The notes beneath the pieces were generated by a model. That model was not told the origin of the DNA. It saw only the letters and a program-made list of their open reading frames with translations, and did no database searches. The translations under genes and the position numbers were made by a program. A DNA stretch of 40,636 nt from assembly GCF_002161235.1 (NCBI RefSeq), contig NZ_NFHE01000023.1, forward strand, positions 1 through 40,636, read 5' to 3'. This stretch comes from Pseudoflavonifractor sp. An85 (GTDB lineage: Bacteria; Bacillota; Clostridia; Oscillospirales; Oscillospiraceae). Shown in pieces: positions 16,867 to 25,522 of the stretch; within the stretch, counting starts at the first letter, position 1; each line of letters begins with the position of its first letter.

Positions 16867-19575
16867 TTACACATCAGAATAGTAAACATCGTAATCCAAA
16901 TATGCTTTTTGGGATATAGAATCATAATACATCGAACTCTCACGAAGGGTTTCGATCAACTTCGATGTCGGAATGTAGAGTCCGAACTCGTCGCGCATAT
17001 AGTCAGCCAAATCATAAATATCCATGGACTGCGTTTCCTGCGAAGCGAGAATTGATTCAATGAAATCAGATATCGCAACTGTGTAGGTGCCTCTCCGGAA
17101 CAAGCGATTCTTACCAGCACGCCTATACGAAAACAAATCCTTGCTTTCAGCCAAGACAGATGAGTAAAACCAATCGTCAAACCCGAATTCATCCAACTTA
17201 TGTACAAAACCTGACTTTTGCAAGGAGAACACTGTGAAGTATTCTCCCTCACTTACATACGCTGCGACATCTTTGCAGAACTCTTTCAAACCAGCTTTTT
17301 CAATGCCTGCTTCACTTAGTTTGCGAATATGTATATATTTTTGAGGTGCAAACTCGACAATTTCCATCTCCTCACGCAGTTTATAAAGCTGAGAAGTGAA
17401 TGTCACCGTAGAAAGAATGCTTTTTTTGAAAGCAGAAATATCTACTATGTCTTGGTCCAGAAGCAGGTGCTTGAAGTACTCAACAGCGGAATGGTATTTA
17501 CTGCTGACAACATAGTTAGAATAAATACGAAAGCCAAGGTTGATGATACTATAGCTATTAAGCAGTGATCTGTCTGCGTTTGGGAACATATTCTGATAAA
17601 TTGCATGAATTTCCGAAAGAAGATAGAAATCGTCCTGCAACTCTCCCTTGAGTTTTTGCGACATTGCGTCAGACATAGCGGGAGAATCAATGCGATATGT
17701 GTCTCCATCCAGATAGGCGGTGATACACCCCAGATAGTTGGCCATCACACTGCCCGCTTTTATGCCATACTCTTCCTCATACCGCTGTGCAAATGCTTCT
17801 TTGGAGATGGGCGCACAAGAAAGCAGTAAATCCATAACCTGCTGGTCTCGGTCGGGATGTCCAAACTCGATTGTAGGCATCCGAGGGAAACGGACATTTG
17901 AATACTCTTGCTCCGTACAAATCTTTTTCAGCAGATTGTGTAGCTCGTATTCGTCCCGAATATCGTATTCCAGCATCAGCTCTGCGTGTTCGTTGAATAA
18001 CTTCAATGCCGAAAGCTCAATGTCAACATATTGGTTAAGATCCAACGCCGTCAAAAAATCCGCATAATCATAGAGTGCAGCAGGCCGGTAGCGCAAGCAT
18101 CTGCCATGCTTCCACAGGACATTTATACTTGCAGCAAGCTTGTTCTCATATCCTCTGCCACCCAATGTAAGTTTTGAATTATCGGCAATTCCTAGTTCAG
18201 ACAACAACGCGTTATATTTCTCTACAAAGCCGCTATAAGATATTTCATCTGAAGCGTATTGACGCAACGCATAGTCACATAGGGCATCCCGCTTGCAGGG
18301 AACAATTATGGATCCGATTTGGACACAGTTTTTATATGCGATGCGCTCTCCTGCCCGACGGAATGCAGTAGGAAAAGATTCATCATCTATGAGTTCCTCT
18401 GGCTGTAATTCTCCAGACTTATACTCAAGTTTGAGATACTCATACACTGTTTCATCTTCTTGAAAAGCGAGGCGAAAATCATCTCTTGAAAAATCATATT
18501 TCTGAAATACTTCCGCATATCGGTCTTCATAAAGTGTGGGATGTTGCTCCAGCGCTTTGTTCATGATCTGCCGGATACGCTCTCTCTGAAGCTTCAACTC
18601 ATTTCCAATATCCTCTAATGTTCGACCATGAAGTCTCTCAGTTAAAACATATCCTCGCCGCTGATCCGGGAGCTGTGCTGCGTACTCAATGGCTGTCATT
18701 CTCTTGATGGCATAGGAACCGTCTTCATTCCGCACCGCTTTTTTGGTAGCAATGAGAAATCGTAAATTGTTTTCCAATACATCTGTAGGCACCATAGCGC
18801 AGGCATCCAATAGGCTTTTAAGGCTACATCCATACGCTACTTTATTTAGGGTGGACAATATCTGTGCCTGAATCCCACTTGCAACGATTGGTGATGCAGA
18901 CATTGCACGAATAAATTCTGGATTCTCTAAAAGAATATCTGTGTTCACACCCTCTACGGAGTTTTCCTGAAAAAACATTTCACAAAGTGGGCTGATTTGC
19001 TCATAAAGAGCATTTATAGGAAGCTCATAAATGGAAGCAAATCGTTTCACTACCGATTGGCACAGGCCATCAGAGGTTTCTGCTACCGAATCAGATACGT
19101 GAAACGAAATATCAAAAACAGGCTGGAGTAGAAGGGCATCCCGCTTCTCAAGGATTTCCGTTACAGTTTTTTCTCCAACATTATTCCATTGCTTTATTTC
19201 ATTGCGGGTCAAATGCAGTAGTTCCGATAGAAAGGAAATGTTTTGCCTTTTCAGGCAGTTGTAAGCCCTATTTGACAGTCCCATTTGTTCAACAGGAACA
19301 TCCTGATAGGTAATGCCGTCATCGCCTACAAACGATGGCATGCTTTTGTGAGCCTGGGCTTCTTCCGGTGCAAAACCTGTGCTAACTTCCATGCTTGATT
19401 TTTTCTCGAGAATTTCCTGAATGCTCTTCGCACCTAAGTTCTTAATGTCGCGCAGTTCTGCTTCAGGCAGCGCTCGAAGATCCCCAATCGTCAATACTCC
19501 CGCTCTATAGAGCGCATTATACGAGCGTGTAGAAAGATTTAATTCCTTAATCGAGTTAGATTTATGGTAGAACAC
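16867..19575 (-). CDS. 902-aa protein with two RNAP alpha-CTD-like domains and a sigma-region-4-like HTH
   Basis: Residues 8-60 match the RNA polymerase alpha-subunit C-terminal domain (IKELNLSTRSYNALYRAG, LRDIKNLGAKSIQEI). Residues 94-147 repeat it (MGLSNRAYNCLKRQNI, WNNVGEKTVTEIL). Residues 314-342 form a sigma-70 region 4-like helix-turn-helix (GRTLEDIGNELKL, RERIRQIMNKAL). The remaining 550 residues are unrecognised except for homology to the 660-aa neighbour. Alpha-CTDs bind UP-element DNA and sigma 4 binds the -35 region or activators, so the protein looks built to engage promoters or RNA polymerase. The start is GTG at 19,575, eight bases after AAGAGG. It is the first of the four large genes. 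Confidence 0.75.
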   Translation of the reverse strand: MFYHKSNSIKELNLSTRSYNALYRAGVLTIGDLRALPEAELRDIKNLGAKSIQEILEKKSSMEVSTGFAPEEAQAHKSMPSFVGDDGITYQDVPVEQMGLSNRAYNCLKRQNISFLSELLHLTRNEIKQWNNVGEKTVTEILEKRDALLLQPVFDISFHVSDSVAETSDGLCQSVVKRFASIYELPINALYEQISPLCEMFFQENSVEGVNTDILLENPEFIRAMSASPIVASGIQAQILSTLNKVAYGCSLKSLLDACAMVPTDVLENNLRFLIATKKAVRNEDGSYAIKRMTAIEYAAQLPDQRRGYVLTERLHGRTLEDIGNELKLQRERIRQIMNKALEQHPTLYEDRYAEVFQKYDFSRDDFRLAFQEDETVYEYLKLEYKSGELQPEELIDDESFPTAFRRAGERIAYKNCVQIGSIIVPCKRDALCDYALRQYASDEISYSGFVEKYNALLSELGIADNSKLTLGGRGYENKLAASINVLWKHGRCLRYRPAALYDYADFLTALDLNQYVDIELSALKLFNEHAELMLEYDIRDEYELHNLLKKICTEQEYSNVRFPRMPTIEFGHPDRDQQVMDLLLSCAPISKEAFAQRYEEEYGIKAGSVMANYLGCITAYLDGDTYRIDSPAMSDAMSQKLKGELQDDFYLLSEIHAIYQNMFPNADRSLLNSYSIINLGFRIYSNYVVSSKYHSAVEYFKHLLLDQDIVDISAFKKSILSTVTFTSQLYKLREEMEIVEFAPQKYIHIRKLSEAGIEKAGLKEFCKDVAAYVSEGEYFTVFSLQKSGFVHKLDEFGFDDWFYSSVLAESKDLFSYRRAGKNRLFRRGTYTVAISDFIESILASQETQSMDIYDLADYMRDEFGLYIPTSKLIETLRESSMYYDSISQKAYLDYDVYYSDV

Positions 19576-19646
19576 TTTCTTCGCCTCTTTACTTACACAG
19601 ATAACTTTAACTTCTATTGGCTTTAGAGAAAACTCTCTCCTATGTA

Positions 19647-20173
19647 CTATTTATGTCTCTCTGCTTTTTTACATTTAATCTTCACTGATTGATTCCCCGC
19701 AAAAGTAACATCAATTCGTTTCTTATATTTGTAAGTCAAAATCACTTCAGCAGAGTAGCTGCCTTCATTATATACGGAATCAAGGGGACAAAAAAGATTC
19801 GTGCGGAAAATATCAATAGTATTTTTTCAATATATTTACATATTCGATTTCATCAACTATTATTTTCTCCACTTTTAATCCGTAAATCGGCGACTTGTCG
19901 ACTAAGAACAAGCCGAGAATTTCACTCCTATTCGCACCTTGAAAGGTAGCGAACAGTTGGTAATTTAAGCAAGGAAAGCCATCTATCGGCAGTTGACTTC
20001 TCAGAAATATCTCTGGCATATATTGCAAATCGACAAATCTATCTGTTTGCTTCTTATAGCAGTGTTGTAATTATAATGCCAACTATCGAAATTACGTCAG
20101 AGACGTTTAAGCAATTCCCTGCTCCAGCTATTTCTAACACTGGCGATGATTCCGGTGTAGGCGGTATTACCAT
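19647..20173 (-). pseudogene. frameshifted single-TM small protein gene
   Basis: A good start (AAGGAG, seven bases, ATG at 20,173) opens a frame that stops after 38 residues within a hydrophobic segment (ISIVGIITTLL). Coding resemblance continues in two other frames: QYMPEIFLRSQLPIDGF onward, then, after a run of six T (19,822-19,827), NEGSYSAEVILTYKYKKR to a TAG at 19,647. Two single-base deletions would restore a 174-residue protein. The layout (one TM helix, then a beta-rich domain) parallels the intact gene just upstream. Either it is a decayed paralogue or the two indels are sequencing errors. Confidence 0.6.
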
Positions 20174-20185
20174 AACTTTTCTCCT

Positions 20186-20692
20186 TTATCGAAAAAAATA
20201 GTAAACAAGACTTCTAAAAGTATGCCGGGGTGTTACTATTTGTGACATTACTCCATTTCTCATGTTATCGCATAAATCAAACTTTATTTTTTTGTAATCA
20301 TAGGATATATATTCGACTCTGTATGTACTAATAATTTCAGGAACGGTCAGCTTAATTGCTATGGCTTCACCAATATTTAAGAATAAGAATTTTCCGGTTA
20401 AGTGTTCACCTACTACATTCATCTCATCGTCGAATTCATATTGAAATATTTTAAGATTCCATATTCCTTGGCTAGATATGATAACGAATACATTATACGC
20501 ATCTTCCTCAAGAATCACAGTCTCTATCACGTCGTACTTAGCATGGTCAAAATCTTTAGCTCCCTCAATAGCAAGTTTATCAGAATATAGCCCTCTGCTC
20601 TGAAAAGTTGCTATTGTCCTCCCTATAAAATAAATTACAAACAAAATCAACGTCGCCACAGATGAAACTGTCCCTAGAATATTTTGCCACAT
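20186..20692 (-). CDS. 168-aa single-TM protein of unknown function
   Basis: Residues about 10-30 form one hydrophobic segment (SSVATLILFVIYFIG). The rest is soluble and beta-rich (NVFVIISSQGIWNLKIF, YRVEYISYDYKKIKFDL). GAGGAGA lies before the ATG at 20,692; the stop is directly followed by the AAGGAG site of the next gene. It heads the leftward gene series that leads into the alpha-CTD operon, about 70 bases after the frameshifted gene, so it may be part of that system, for example a membrane sensor or effector. No family recognised. Confidence 0.6.
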   Translation of the reverse strand: MWQNILGTVSSVATLILFVIYFIGRTIATFQSRGLYSDKLAIEGAKDFDHAKYDVIETVILEEDAYNVFVIISSQGIWNLKIFQYEFDDEMNVVGEHLTGKFLFLNIGEAIAIKLTVPEIISTYRVEYISYDYKKIKFDLCDNMRNGVMSQIVTPRHTFRSLVYYFFR

Positions 20693-21118
20693 TCTATATA
20701 ATCTCCTCTATTTCCAATTCGCTTTGTATATCCGTTTAGTGCCCAAGCACCTATCCTTCTTCCCCGCCAACTGGTTAACACACGTTTTAGTTTCTCCTTA
20801 CCAAGTGTCTATACAGCCTATTCAACAAAGCAGAGCACTGTTATCGGAACGCATACCCAGGAGCAAAAACAAATGTGGGAAGAAATCTACTTGTCCATCA
20901 ACAACGATGCACTTATAATCTTTATCCTACAAATCCTATCCAATACCAATCATGAAAAACCACTACTTTTCCTTTGCATTTCAAAATATCCCATATATAG
21001 AATAGCACTGAATGTAATAAAATTCTATTTTCAATATTTTATTACAACAGCCGTCCAATAAACAGGACAGCAGAAGTTGAGCCACTAAAAACAACACTCA
21101 GAGGCATCATTCCCCTTT
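20693..21118. other. 426-base A+T-rich intergenic region
   Basis: No gene with a ribosome-binding site was found. The promoter for the leftward operon should lie here, but no consensus pair with good spacing stood out. It marks the boundary between the A+T-rich cargo and the higher-G+C element backbone to the right. Confidence 0.4.
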
Positions 21119-21979
21119 TCACACAGAATGCAATGGTATTTTGACTTCTGTCGGTACAGCTCGATCCACCATCCGCCTGGCTCGACGCAGCTTCCATGCA
21201 AGGCTATCCAAACACCGATCCCGCAGCCGCTTGATTGCCTGATCCTTGGCTTTCTCCACGCCAGACTCCTTCATGCGGCTGCGTATGGCGATTTCCCGCA
21301 GATCTGACTTGGGGTGGCCATACACGCCGAAGCACCGTCCCAGAATCTCCTGATCCTTCTTGGAAAGCTGCAGAAACTCTTCCCGCAGGCATTCCATAGT
21401 CAATGACCGAATTACAGTTTCTTCTGGTGACTCAGACAACCAGCCTGGCGTGAGCCGCTCCAAGATGTCTCCATCCTCTTCCGGGTCTTGCAGGTCATAG
21501 ACAGAGAAGAAATGCGTGGGGTATGCAACGGCTCTGGCTGCTGTAGGAAATGAGATGCCCAGCGCCTGGCTGATCTGCTCCACACTCTCCCCTTTTTGAT
21601 GATAGCGTTTCTGTGCCTTTCGCACCAACCCCATGCTGTCCCGGTCCAGAGATAGTGTCCCCAAGCTGCATTCCAAATGCCGCCGCATGGCTCCGTCCAA
21701 AAACGGGGTGACATAAGTAGTGAATCGACCCTTTCCCGCATCATAACCGCCGGTTCGGACGCACTCCACCAGTGCCAGCCTTCCTACGCTCTCCAGTTCG
21801 GAGAGCATTTCTTTTGCATAATCACTCAAGGCACCATATTGGTTTTGCCTCAGGCAGTGATACTGCCGGGCAATCGACCAGGCACGATTCTTCACCAGAC
21901 CTGTGTTCACCAGGCACAGTTTGGTCAAGGCAGCCTCATCCCCGTTGGAGATTCGCACCAACAGTTCCTCGTTGGTCAT
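21119..21979 (-). CDS. sigma-70-family factor
   Basis: A 286-residue protein with sigma region 2 (GKGRFTTYVTPFLDGAMRRHL, 82-102), a region 3-like HTH (SVEQISQALGIS) and region 4 (LSKKDQEILGRCFGVYG...LREIAIRSRM, 205-236). It would direct RNA polymerase to element-specific promoters or act as a truncated regulator. It overlaps the preceding DUF6076 gene by four bases (ATGA), indicating coupled translation. Similar sigma-like genes occur in Clostridia integrative elements; the promoters it recognises are unknown. It has no relation by eye to the sigma-4-like HTH of the 902-aa protein beyond the shared fold. Confidence 0.8.
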   Translation of the reverse strand: MTNEELLVRISNGDEAALTKLCLVNTGLVKNRAWSIARQYHCLRQNQYGALSDYAKEMLSELESVGRLALVECVRTGGYDAGKGRFTTYVTPFLDGAMRRHLECSLGTLSLDRDSMGLVRKAQKRYHQKGESVEQISQALGISFPTAARAVAYPTHFFSVYDLQDPEEDGDILERLTPGWLSESPEETVIRSLTMECLREEFLQLSKKDQEILGRCFGVYGHPKSDLREIAIRSRMKESGVEKAKDQAIKRLRDRCLDSLAWKLRRARRMVDRAVPTEVKIPLHSV

Positions 21980-23199
21980 GCATCGTCACCGTCCTTCACC
22001 TTGCGGGGACGGCCTCGAGGTCTGGTCTGACGGGCCACTCTGCAAATCGGATAGAGATGCTGGGAAGAGATGGATCGCTCAAAATCTTCATTGGAGATGT
22101 CAGAGCTACTCAGTGCGTCAAACAGCCTGTCCCGAACGGCATCCTTCAGCCGCCGCATTTCCTCCTCTGTGATAATCCCCCGCTGATAATCCTTTCGGAT
22201 GCGGTTGAAGGCAGTGATCTTGGTCTTGATCTTTGGCACATCCCGGGCCAGTTCCTTCTGAATCTCATAGCTGCCATACTGTCGGCAGGTAAAGCGCTCA
22301 TCCAGCGGACAGCGGCCCTCACAGTAGAGCACATGGGCGCCGCTTCGTACCAGAAAATATTTCTTGCAGACAATGCACCGTCGGATGTTATATCCGGCGT
22401 TCAGGGCTGTCATATAATCTGCCTTCAGCAGCATCTGCAAACTGTCGGTAGTATGCTCCTGGCAGATGGCAAACTTCCCATCCGGCAATTCCCTTGGTAC
22501 ATAGCTCACCACACAGTGGTCGTATTTCTGATAAAAGGAGTGTTCCAGGCCCATAGGATTCACGATTAGCTTCTCTACCAGTCGCTCGTCGTTATAAAAC
22601 TGATAGAGCGCAGCGGCGTAGTTCTCGGAAGAATTGTGTTCCAGTTTGGAGAGAACGAAGTTGATAAAGTTGTGGACGGTAGGATTGAACGCCGCCACTT
22701 CTTCCAGGTAACGCTGGTAGCGGTCAATCCGCTTGCGGTAGTACAGCCATTTTTCTCTGCGGCTGCCAGGATAGATGAGAAGTTGTGGGGGAATGGTTTG
22801 GTTCTCTTCCTCCTGCGCTGCTGCAGCTTCCCACTGCTCCGGGGTTGTCATGGGGCAGTCTATCTCTTCCTCTGGAAGAAAGGAGAACTGCTGGGTGTAC
22901 TGCTGGGCTTCCTGAAAAAGCTGCTGGTCATCCTGCAGCAGGATTTGAAATACCCGGTACTTGCTCAACTGACTGCGCAGTTCCATCAAACAGCCATTCA
23001 GTTCCCACCAGATGCCACGGTCCTGTGTACTCTCGTACTGCTTGGCCAAGGACTGGATGTGCTGAAGTTGGTCATAGAGAGGGGTGTACTCCCTGGGCCC
23101 CAGGTTCAAAATATCCGTGGTCAGTTCCCCGGCATCAAACAGCGTTCCACCGTATTCGATTGTGCTGCCGTGAATGTAAAATACGATATCTCCATTCAT
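21976..23199 (-). CDS. DUF6076-type zinc-finger protein with AT-hook
   Basis: A 407-residue protein. A long helical N-terminal half is followed by a cysteine cluster (C275, C278, C293, C297, C305: RRCIVCKKYF ... YCEGRCPLDERFTCRQYG) that looks like a treble-clef or zinc-ribbon, as in DUF6076 proteins of Clostridia mobile elements. At 393-400 the tail RPRGRPRK is a textbook AT-hook, suggesting minor-groove DNA binding. It is divergent from the excisionase-like gene and overlaps the sigma gene by four bases. A regulatory role in element gene expression is plausible; no enzymatic motif was seen. Confidence 0.7.
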   Translation of the reverse strand: MNGDIVFYIHGSTIEYGGTLFDAGELTTDILNLGPREYTPLYDQLQHIQSLAKQYESTQDRGIWWELNGCLMELRSQLSKYRVFQILLQDDQQLFQEAQQYTQQFSFLPEEEIDCPMTTPEQWEAAAAQEEENQTIPPQLLIYPGSRREKWLYYRKRIDRYQRYLEEVAAFNPTVHNFINFVLSKLEHNSSENYAAALYQFYNDERLVEKLIVNPMGLEHSFYQKYDHCVVSYVPRELPDGKFAICQEHTTDSLQMLLKADYMTALNAGYNIRRCIVCKKYFLVRSGAHVLYCEGRCPLDERFTCRQYGSYEIQKELARDVPKIKTKITAFNRIRKDYQRGIITEEEMRRLKDAVRDRLFDALSSSDISNEDFERSISSQHLYPICRVARQTRPRGRPRKVKDGDDA

Positions 23200-23348
23200 A
23201 GGACTTCACCGCCTCTGAAAATTGTCCCACCTGGAAAATAATTGGTCACACCTTTTTCTCAGTCTAACAAAATCTCCGACACAATACAAGCAGAAGGGCA
23301 TCAGCACCGTCGCTGGTGTCCTTACTTTTTTGTAAAGGGGAATTCAAA

Positions 23349-23564
23349 ATGAAAGAATCCATGTACAAACACTACGACGAGCTGCCGCTGTTCCTCAACT
23401 CGGAAACGGTGGCAAAGGTACTGGGCGTGTCAGCGTCCAGCGGGTACGAACTCATGCACGAACCGGGCTTCCCCATGCTGCGCATCGGCAATCGCATGGT
23501 GGTCCCCAAAGAACAGTTCATCCAATGGGTGGTGGAACACATAGAAGGCGGTGAGCGCAACTGA
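23349..23564 (+). CDS. excisionase-like HTH protein
   Basis: A 71-residue MerR-type winged-helix protein of the Xis/HTH_17 kind: LFLNSETVAKVLGVSASSGYELMHEPGFPMLRIGNRMVVPKEQFIQWV. Small proteins like this bend DNA at attachment sites or act as element regulators. AAGGGG lies a few bases before the ATG at 23,349, which is preferred to the in-frame ATG at 23,316. Its stop overlaps the probable start of the next gene. It lies about 2 kb from the integrases, in the same orientation. Confidence 0.75.
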   Translation: MKESMYKHYDELPLFLNSETVAKVLGVSASSGYELMHEPGFPMLRIGNRMVVPKEQFIQWVVEHIEGGERN

Positions 23565-24238
23565 ATTTATCTCCCTATCAGCGTGACCCAAAGCGGCATC
23601 GCTTCTCCATTCCCAATGGAATCTGGAAGTGGGGGTTGAAGCCCCAGGCCTTCGCTACCTTCACCTATCTCTGCTATCTCCACACCCACGGCAAAGAATC
23701 TGTCCCACCCAGCGTGGACGAGATCGCATCCAAGCTACACATGAGCAAGGACATGGCTACAGAGCAACTCACGGAACTTAAACAACGTGGACTGCTGAAT
23801 CAACATCTGGTTCCAGTGTGCAAGAATACCGGGAAGAATTTTTTCTCTCTGCCCAATGAATTGTTCTTCCTAAATCTCGGTCACGGAGTCATCACCGTCT
23901 ACGCCTACCTGCTCTACTGTGAAGATCGACGCACCCATCAATGCCATCCCAGCTACCGAACCATTGCCTCGGCGGTACATCTCACGGTGGCTACTGTGAT
24001 GAAGCACATTGCAAAACTGGAGGACCGGCAGCTCATCTCTGTGGAACACACCAGCTACCTGGACAGCCACGGTATGAAGTGGAACGGCAACAACCAGTAC
24101 ACCATCCTCCCAATCCAAATAACGTTGGACTGCTACTACCAGCAGCAGATGGACCAGCTGGAGGAACAGCGAAAGTGGCAACAGGCAAAAAAGCGCCTGG
24201 GACGAAACCCAGAGAAAGCCCCGTGTGCCCCGCTGTAA
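23561..24238 (+). CDS. replication-initiator-like winged-helix protein
   Basis: Two winged-helix modules are visible: VDEIASKLHMSKDMATEQLTELKQRGLL and YRTIASAVHLTVATVMKHIAKLEDRQLI, the latter preceded by VITVYAYLLYCEDRRTHQCHPS, typical of helix-turn-helix proteins of Clostridia plasmids and integrative elements thought to act in replication. Family-like sequence extends upstream of the only common start (TTG, 23,636): LSPYQRDPKRHRFSIPNGIW. The frame is open back to a stop at 23,552, and the best candidate is CTG at 23,561, overlapping the xis-like stop and spaced from AAGGCGG. The start is uncertain; the domain call is firmer. Confidence 0.65.
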   Translation: MNLSPYQRDPKRHRFSIPNGIWKWGLKPQAFATFTYLCYLHTHGKESVPPSVDEIASKLHMSKDMATEQLTELKQRGLLNQHLVPVCKNTGKNFFSLPNELFFLNLGHGVITVYAYLLYCEDRRTHQCHPSYRTIASAVHLTVATVMKHIAKLEDRQLISVEHTSYLDSHGMKWNGNNQYTILPIQITLDCYYQQQMDQLEEQRKWQQAKKRLGRNPEKAPCAPL

Positions 24239-24550
24239 GGGGCTATGTGCCCGATGCCTGGACAGAGGCAGGCCCTGACCCACCCCAGGCGGAGAAAGGT
24301 CAAATTTGCCCCTTTGGGGCGGGAAACAAGGGGCCAAAAGCGTGGACTAAAGAGAAGTAAAGAGAAGCAGGAGAAAATCACGACGCTCCTTGTGCGCCGT
24401 GTCGGTCACAACTGCCCGCAGTGCGGGCAGTTTCAGGCTTTTCAAAGGGCGTTCCTTTGGGCGAAAAGTTCGGAGAGGAACGCTCTGTTGGGGACGAGCC
24501 TTACAGTCCCAAGGAATTCAAGATAGTTTCGAAGCGAAAGGAGACTAATC
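24239..24550. other. 312-base intergenic region with a GC-rich palindrome
   Basis: No gene. CTGCCCGC (24,412-24,419) pairs with GCGGGCAG (24,423-24,430) in a tight hairpin without a strong T run. It could be a weak terminator or a DNA site for replication or mobilisation; nothing decides between these. Confidence 0.4.
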
Positions 24551-24955
24551 ATGGTCAAAGGAAAACAGAAAACAACCGTCTTTTTCACCCCCTCTGTGAG
24601 GAGGAAAATCGAGGACACCTACCGGAGTGATAACTGCAAGAGCCAGAGCGAGTTCATCGAAAAAGCCGTGGAGTTCTATCTGGGCTATCTGAACACCAAG
24701 AATGCCGGTGCCTTCCTACCCGAGGTGCTCTCCACCATCCTCATCGGCACCATGGATGACTTTGCACAGCGTATAGGCAGGTATCTCTACAAGGTGGCGG
24801 TGGAACAAAATCTGTGCAATCACATTCTCACTGCCGACACCGACATGGATCAGCGAACCTATGAGCTTATGCGTGGCCGGAGTGTGCGGGAGGTAAACAG
24901 CACCAATGGCCGCATCAGCTTCAAGGAAGTGCTGGACTTCCAGAAGTCCGTGTGA
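24551..24955 (+). CDS. ribbon-helix-helix-like DNA-binding protein
   Basis: 134 residues. The first 50 have the ribbon-helix-helix pattern: a short strand KTTVFFTPSVRRKIEDTY then SQSEFIEKAVEFYLGYL. The rest is helical, with LPEVLSTILIGTMDDFAQRIGRYLYKVAVEQ. AAAGGAG precedes the ATG. Proteins like this are common beside integrases in Clostridia elements and are probably regulators or accessory mobilisation factors. No relaxase gene is near, so an auxiliary mobilisation role has no visible partner. Confidence 0.65.
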   Translation: MVKGKQKTTVFFTPSVRRKIEDTYRSDNCKSQSEFIEKAVEFYLGYLNTKNAGAFLPEVLSTILIGTMDDFAQRIGRYLYKVAVEQNLCNHILTADTDMDQRTYELMRGRSVREVNSTNGRISFKEVLDFQKSV

Positions 24956-25215
24956 TCTATGTGAGCGTGTAAAAATCTGTGTTGCGATACAAAGATAAAA
25001 TAGTCTCGGTCGACCACGAGGAGGAGCAGCTGAGCTGAGGCATGAGCATGGATGGATGGTAACCACAACGCCTAAAATAGCACACTGTCACCAAAGAAAA
25101 CGCCCCGAGGAAATTGGCCCGGAGCAAATGATAACAGTTTGATAATTGTGGTGAAATCCACTGGCTATTCTCTTGATTGTTCGGTATTGTGTGTTGCTGA
25201 TAAGGAGGCACACAT

Positions 25216-25518
25216 ATGAACGATTATATGAAAGCCCTGCACCAGCGGTTCTTCCGAAAACCAAATCTCACGGAACTGGAGAAGGAAATTGAAACTGCCC
25301 GTCAGGAAGTGCGAGACTGCCTGGACAAGGTGCAGCGGCGCAGGCTCATGGACTTGGTAGATGGCCAAGCCCTACTGCGAGAAGCAATCTCCCTGGCCAG
25401 CTTCACCGCAGGATTCAAACTGGCCTGGGGAATCACAAAAGAACTGGAGGCAGATGACCTGTATTCCTCACAGGAGGAAACAGAGTACATCTGCCATCAC
25501 ATACAGAAGGAGGATTGA
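25216..25518 (+). CDS. DUF6809-family small protein
   Basis: 100 residues, helical: MNDYMKALHQRFF, then TELEKEIETARQEVRDCL, and the conserved ISLASFTAGFKLAWGITKEL block that characterises this small family of Clostridia mobile elements. GGAGG lies close to the ATG at 25,216. It ends four bases before the integrase start, and the integrase ribosome-binding site overlaps its last codons, so the two are co-translated. Function unknown. The 260 bases before it hold only a short gene-like remnant near 24,985-25,038. Confidence 0.7.
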   Translation: MNDYMKALHQRFFRKPNLTELEKEIETARQEVRDCLDKVQRRRLMDLVDGQALLREAISLASFTAGFKLAWGITKELEADDLYSSQEETEYICHHIQKED

Positions 25519-25522
25519 TGCC

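Noticed and set aside
11083-19575. Assignment of the operon to DISARM, BREX, Dnd/Ssp or Dpd
   Set aside because: No methyltransferase, DUF1998, PglZ/PglX, DndCDE or DpdA-like protein is present; only the PLD-helicase is reminiscent of such systems.
24412-24430. oriT or strong terminator at the GC-rich palindrome
   Set aside because: There is no relaxase nearby and no T run; it is kept only as a described palindrome.
24982-25038. Short coding sequence (RYKDKIVSVDHEEEQLS)
   Set aside because: It is only 19 codons from a TTG with no ribosome-binding site; probably a remnant or chance.
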